Assembly: GCA_012103495.1 (NCBI GenBank)
Contig: WLWR01000039.1
Coordinates: 1 to 10,502, forward strand
Source: Legionellales bacterium
GTDB lineage: Bacteria > Pseudomonadota > Gammaproteobacteria > WLWR01
Length of the DNA stretch: 10,502 bases
Reading direction: 5' to 3'
How positions within the stretch are numbered: position 1 is the stretch's first letter; the number at the start of each line of letters is the position of its first letter. This document shows, in pieces, positions 8,014 through 10,502 of the stretch. The notes beneath the pieces were generated by a model, which was not told the DNA's origin, did not search any database, and worked only from the letters and a program-made list of their open reading frames with translations. The position numbers were made by a program, and so were the translations under genes.

Positions 8014-8568
8014 ATGCCTTCAGCCAGCCAAGTCATTTTAGTCGATGAACAGGATCAAGCTATTGGAACAGCTGAGAAATTAGCCGCCCATCAACAAGCG
8101 TTATTGCACCGTGCTTTTTCTATTTTCATTTTTCACTTGGGTGAGCAGGGATACGAGTGTTTGTTGCAACAACGGCAGCTTGATAAATATCACAGTGGTG
8201 GTTTGTGGACCAATACGTGTTGCAGCCATCCTGCCCCGGATGAAACGGTATTAGCCGCCGCCCAACGTCGATTGATGGAGGAAATGGGTATGGTGGCTGA
8301 ATTGGTTGAAATTGGCTGCTTTCATTATACTGCCGCTTTGGATAATCAATTGACGGAAAATGAAATGGATCATGTGTTGGTGGGATTGGTGGAGGACAAA
8401 ACAGTACAACCCAATCCTACGGAAGCCATGAGTCATCGTTGGTTGACCTTAGCTGAACTGTCGACTGAATTAGACCGTCATCCCCACCAGTTTACCGCTT
8501 GGTTTGCGCAAGCTTGGCAACATGTGCAAGCGGCTATACAGGCGGGACAATCGCCATTTAGCGATTGA
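8014..8568 (+). CDS. idi: Isopentenyl-diphosphate delta-isomerase, type 1 (Nudix fold)
   Basis: Idi interconverts isopentenyl and dimethylallyl diphosphate, setting the balance of building blocks for prenyl chains in the cytoplasm. The 184-aa protein is the usual size of the bacterial type 1 enzyme. Visible landmarks are the LLHRAFSIFIF strand (residues 30-40) with metal ligands H26 and H32, the active-site segment GLWTNTCCSHP (63-73) where C70 aligns with the catalytic cysteine and H72 with a metal ligand, the Nudix-like helix AAAQRRLMEEMG (81-92), and ENEMDHV (115-121) with E115 and catalytic E117. AAAGAGAA about 4 nt before the ATG is a modest Shine-Dalgarno. It sits 22 bp after the squalene-synthase-like gene, so its role here is probably to feed that pathway. 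Its 3' end overlaps the convergent gene at 8558-9298 by 11 bp. An idi is essential with a mevalonate pathway and optional with the MEP pathway; the window does not show which is used. Confidence 0.96.
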   Translation: MPSASQVILVDEQDQAIGTAEKLAAHQQALLHRAFSIFIFHLGEQGYECLLQQRQLDKYHSGGLWTNTCCSHPAPDETVLAAAQRRLMEEMGMVAELVEIGCFHYTAALDNQLTENEMDHVLVGLVEDKTVQPNPTEAMSHRWLTLAELSTELDRHPHQFTAWFAQAWQHVQAAIQAGQSPFSD

Positions 8569-9298
8569 AGGTGAATGTTGAAACTGTACCTGTACCATCA
8601 GGGGAGGTGGGGTAAAAATGTTTGATATTATCTGCTAGTCCAACTTTTTGAATGAGATCTCTACAGTCTAACGTTGCTAGACAGGCTGCCACCGCATGTT
8701 TTGTTTCTGCCGGAAGAATTTTCGTCCAGGGTTCTTGGAAGAGTTGTTTAAAGGTTTTTTGCCCAAAATGATTTTGCTTTTGGGTAGGAAGTTCACCGGC
8801 GATGGCAATGAGGATGCGGGCGATCAATTCAGCATCTTTTTTTGTGATGGCGTAGGTGAGTAAGTCTGTTTGATCGTCTTCTGGGATTGCTGGTAACCCT
8901 TCGTTGGATAAGAGATCCAGCAGATGGATTTTTTTTTCGGTATCACTGATTTTTTTTGCATGCGGAGAAGCCAGTACACTGAATAAATGATACTGGTGGA
9001 CGTAGGAAAATAACTCGGTTGTTTGGGGACAATGGTTTAGCAATAGGTAGATAATATCGACCAAATTGTCTTTTTTTCCCAATTGGCGACGGAATTGGCT
9101 GGTTGAGTAAAAGGTTCTCAGGCTATCGTTTTTTACTAAAAAGGCATGCTGTTCTTGGATTGATTTAAATAGCAAAAGAGCGGATTTAAGAAGCTGGGAA
9201 TCGTCTTCTATTTTGTCCTCATCGTTTACCTCTTGTCCCTCTCTTCGAAGTTGTTGCCTGACTGCTTCAAAATCACCATCATTGATAGCTCTTAGCAT
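8558..9298 (-). CDS. Hypothetical protein, 246 aa, with weak ankyrin-like helical repeats
   Basis: I do not recognise a named family. The N-terminus MLRAINDGDFEAVRQQLRRE is very like the opening helix pair of an ankyrin repeat (AIxxGDxxxV, then a leucine-rich helix and a VN turn at 24-25). Weaker units of the same style appear near residues 103-136 (ending IHLLDLLSNEGL) and 143-170 (DLLTYAITKKDAELIARIL). Between them are charged helices and no membrane segments or signal peptide, so it is probably cytoplasmic or exported by a leaderless system. The C-terminus (DGTGTVSTFTFNR) is unstructured-looking. The start ATG (9296-9298) has a good AAGGTGAG just upstream and a candidate promoter at 9332-9360. 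It is convergent with idi with an 11-bp overlap. Ankyrin proteins are frequent effectors in host-associated gammaproteobacteria, but that role is inference only. Confidence 0.72.
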   Translation of the reverse strand: MLRAINDGDFEAVRQQLRREGQEVNDEDKIEDDSQLLKSALLLFKSIQEQHAFLVKNDSLRTFYSTSQFRRQLGKKDNLVDIIYLLLNHCPQTTELFSYVHQYHLFSVLASPHAKKISDTEKKIHLLDLLSNEGLPAIPEDDQTDLLTYAITKKDAELIARILIAIAGELPTQKQNHFGQKTFKQLFQEPWTKILPAETKHAVAACLATLDCRDLIQKVGLADNIKHFYPTSPDGTGTVSTFTFNR

Positions 9299-9331
9299 AG
9301 ACTCACCTTGTCCTAAAAAATCAAATCCATA

Positions 9332-9360
9332 TTAATAGCCGCTGATTGTGGCATAGACAA
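9332..9360 (-). promoter_or_regulatory. Candidate promoter of the ankyrin-like gene
   Basis: On the minus strand TTGTCT (9355-9360) and TATTAA (9332-9337) are 17 bp apart, each matching four of six consensus bases. Transcription would start near 9325, about 27 nt before the ATG at 9298. Confidence 0.42.
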
Positions 9361-9427
9361 ATTTTCACTGCAAACAAATGTGGGTGAATCGAACCATAGT
9401 GAATCAGTGTATATTCACGCAATCGCC

Positions 9428-9456
9428 TTGACAGTGCAGGGCAGAATCCGCACAAT
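9428..9456 (+). promoter_or_regulatory. Sigma-70 promoter of the tRNA-Met gene
   Basis: A perfect TTGACA (9428-9433), a 17-bp spacer and CACAAT (9451-9456) lie just before the tRNA. The start would fall near 9463, only about 9 nt before the mature 5' end. The bases after the -10 (GCACCCCTC) are GC-rich, like the discriminator of stringently controlled stable-RNA promoters. Confidence 0.75.
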
Positions 9457-9471
9457 AGCACCCCTCATCGA

Positions 9472-9548
9472 GGCTATGTAGCTCAGCTGGTTAGAGCACA
9501 GCACTCATAATGCTGGGGTCGGTGGTTCGAGTCCACCCATAGCCACCA
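9472..9548 (+). tRNA. tRNA-Met (CAT), elongator
   Basis: The 77-nt cloverleaf is complete. The acceptor stem GGCTATG pairs with CATAGCC, and the D stem is GCTC/GAGC. The anticodon stem CAGCA/TGCTG holds the loop CTCATAA with anticodon CAT at 9506-9508. The T arm is GGTGG-TTCGAGT-CCACC, and ACCA is encoded at the 3' end. The body resembles the gammaproteobacterial elongator tRNA-Met (GGCTA start, GGGTC variable loop) rather than initiator tRNA, which has an unpaired first base. A tRNA-Ile with lysidine also shows CAT but usually has a GGCCC acceptor, so Met is preferred. Confidence 0.93.
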
Positions 9549-9711
9549 TTTTCCCCCTAGAGTAGCCATCCACCACCGTTGAGACAAACAGCTATCTTTG
9601 ACGCATTTTAGATGAGAGCTGCATTTGTAAAGACGGCTTTGATACCCTCTAGATAACAATCAAAATGTCGTAATTACTCCTGCTTTAACCCATTTGCGAG
9701 TTTTGCCCACA

Positions 9712-9740
9712 TAGACTTTATGCGGTGCGCGTGGCATAAT
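9712..9740 (+). promoter_or_regulatory. Candidate promoter of the helix-hairpin-helix gene
   Basis: TAGACT (9712-9717), a 17-bp spacer and CATAAT (9735-9740) match consensus at four and five bases. Transcription would start near 9747, giving a leader of about 64 nt. The rest of 9549-9810 holds no convincing gene or tRNA terminator. Confidence 0.42.
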
Positions 9741-9795
9741 GCTTCGACTTTGCAAAAGGTCGTTGTGATTGATAAGGACATCAATCGAGGAAAAT

Positions 9796-9802
9796 AAAGG
9801 AG
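9796..9802 (+). promoter_or_regulatory. Ribosome binding site that fixes the helix-hairpin-helix gene start
   Basis: AAAGGAG sits 8 nt before the ATG at 9811. The frame is open upstream to a TTG at 9769, but the strong site and the signal peptide beginning MRKQWQLIWL both select 9811. Confidence 0.85.
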
Positions 9803-9810
9803 TATACAAC

Positions 9811-10146
9811 ATGAGAAAACAATGGCAATTAATCTGGTTGATGGGAGCGTCTTGTCTAGTGGCGATGCCTAGCGCTGGGTTGGCAACAGAGGTCACTTCG
9901 TTATCACCATCGGTGGAACAATTGACAACACAACAACCTTCAGTGAATCTGAATCAAGCAAGCGCTGTGGATATTGCACGAGCCTTTAAGGGAATTGGTC
10001 AAAGGCGCGCGCAAGCGATCGTTGATTACCGTGATATGCACGGACCGTTTACCCATATTCACCAATTAGCCAATGTTAAAGGTATTAGCCAACAGTTTGT
10101 CACGCAACACCGCCAAGCGTTAACGACGACATTCGTGTTGAAATAA
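9811..10146 (+). CDS. ComEA-family helix-hairpin-helix DNA-binding protein, exported
   Basis: Small secreted proteins with paired helix-hairpin-helix (HhH) motifs, as in ComEA, bind double-stranded DNA without sequence preference in the periplasm and help pull it in during natural transformation. The 111-aa protein starts with a signal peptide (MRKQWQLIWLMGASCLVAMP), with likely cleavage after SAGLA at residue 25. A short Ser/Thr/Gln linker follows. The HhH region spans about 44-104: VNLNQASAVDIARAFKGIGQ starts it, with the first hairpin GIG at 61-63 followed by RRAQAIVDYR, and the second GIS at 91-93. VNLNxA and the FKGIG spacing are typical of the ComEA domain. The cysteine at residue 15 does not sit in a proper lipobox. 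It appears as a single-gene unit downstream of the tRNA. A DNA-uptake role is a family inference; no other competence gene is in view. Confidence 0.88.
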   Translation: MRKQWQLIWLMGASCLVAMPSAGLATEVTSLSPSVEQLTTQQPSVNLNQASAVDIARAFKGIGQRRAQAIVDYRDMHGPFTHIHQLANVKGISQQFVTQHRQALTTTFVLK

Positions 10147-10502
10147 CTATCTGTCATCGCCTCACCGCGATACGGGTGGTCATGGTGAAGGAAGTTTTTA
10201 ACACATGATTATAATTGCCTTGTGTGGATGGACTCACTTTGCCGTTGTATGCCAAACTAGGTGTCCGGTTGTAAAAGCACGATTGACTAACTTGGCGGTC
10301 TGGCAATCATGCGGTTTGTGTTAAAAAGTTCCAGCAGCTTGGAACATGATGTAACTGGCTGCTTTCCCTTCTAGTGTACTCTTAAATTCTTCTGATCTTA
10401 ATACACCCAAAAAAATAAGTCACCCTTTATTTCATGCCTTATATATTTATTCACAAAAAGTGCTTGATTAATTAATTAATGTGTTATACATTTAATTATC
10501 TA
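10147..10502. other. Terminal 356 bp without a convincing gene
   Basis: No recognisable gene is seen. The only notable reading frame is a 39-codon ORF (10205-10324, plus) rich in cysteine (5 Cys), with AAGGA 12 nt upstream, too weak to call. An imperfect inverted repeat GCCAAACTAG (10251-10260) / CTAACTTGGC (10287-10296) matches at 8 of 10 pairs over a 26-nt loop. After 10380 the sequence becomes AT-rich with three ATTA units at 10467-10479 and a possible promoter toward the right edge (TTGATT 10464-10469, 15 bp, TATACA 10485-10490). No clear intrinsic terminator follows the HhH gene. Confidence 0.5.
10328..10345. repeat. Inverted repeat with an overlapping alternative stem
   Basis: GTTCCA (10328-10333) and TGGAAC (10340-10345) form a perfect 6-bp hairpin with a 6-nt loop. 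The overlapping AGCAGC (10333-10338) can instead pair with GCTGCT (10358-10363). The two folds exclude each other. There is no T run, so a plain terminator is unlikely. Confidence 0.5.

Noticed and set aside
8762..8784. 7-bp inverted repeat CCCAAAA/TTTTGGG inside the ankyrin-like gene
   Set aside because: Short, AT-rich and with a 9-nt loop; expected by chance in a window this size.
9541..9585. Attachment site or island boundary at the tRNA 3' end
   Set aside because: TAGCCATCCACCACC at 9564-9578 only loosely resembles the tRNA end; no integrase or exact direct repeat is present in the window.
9769..9810. Upstream TTG start for the helix-hairpin-helix gene
   Set aside because: It would bury the signal peptide; AAAGGAG at 9796-9802 and the N-terminal MRKQWQ favour 9811.
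9811..9870. Lipoprotein signal in the HhH protein (Cys at residue 15)
   Set aside because: The residues before the cysteine (MGAS) do not form a proper lipobox, and an ordinary signal peptidase I site (SAGLA) follows.

Overview
The window looks like the chromosome of a gammaproteobacterium of moderate, slightly AT-leaning base composition. The aroQ-accB-accC order, the sigma-32-type groES-groEL operon, the DsbD and the CCA-encoding elongator tRNA-Met all fit that class. Orphan genes with ankyrin-like helices and an isoprenoid cluster beside ordinary housekeeping genes make a host-associated relative of Legionellales (Legionella/Coxiella) an attractive guess. This is inference from gene style, not from any search.

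Layout. Positions 1-2950 (minus strand) read dsbD, then aroQ-accB-accC, with accC cut by the left edge. This is membrane thiol-disulfide electron transfer, then a shikimate-pathway dehydratase, then the biotin carrier and biotin carboxylase subunits of acetyl-CoA carboxylase. A good promoter sits between dsbD and aroQ. Positions 2951-3192 form a divergent control region with a sigma-32-like promoter driving groES-groEL (3193-5182, plus strand), closed by a strong intrinsic terminator at 5222-5251.

Positions 5334-5890 hold a small orphan gene (133 aa, minus strand) whose mRNA would carry three strong hairpins: two within the first 40 codons and one just after the stop. Two of these have perfect 12-bp arms. 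This is the oddest DNA in the window.

Positions 5931-8568 form an isoprenoid block: a phytoene/HpnD-type prenyl synthase (minus) divergent from a squalene-synthase-like protein (plus), the latter followed after 22 bp by a type 1 isopentenyl-diphosphate isomerase. Together they could balance IPP and DMAPP and couple two prenyl diphosphates head to head into a C30 or C40 product. No desaturase or cyclase is in view.

Positions 8558-9298 (minus) encode a 246-aa orphan with weak ankyrin-like helices whose 3' end overlaps idi by 11 bp. Positions 9428-9548 hold a promoter and the tRNA-Met gene. Positions 9811-10146 encode a secreted ComEA-type helix-hairpin-helix protein. The last 356 bp contain no convincing gene, but do contain inverted repeats and a 39-codon cysteine-rich ORF of doubtful status.

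No CRISPR array, insertion sequence, rRNA or integrase was seen. The most unusual signals are the hairpin-rich orphan gene and the split, divergent prenyl synthase pair.
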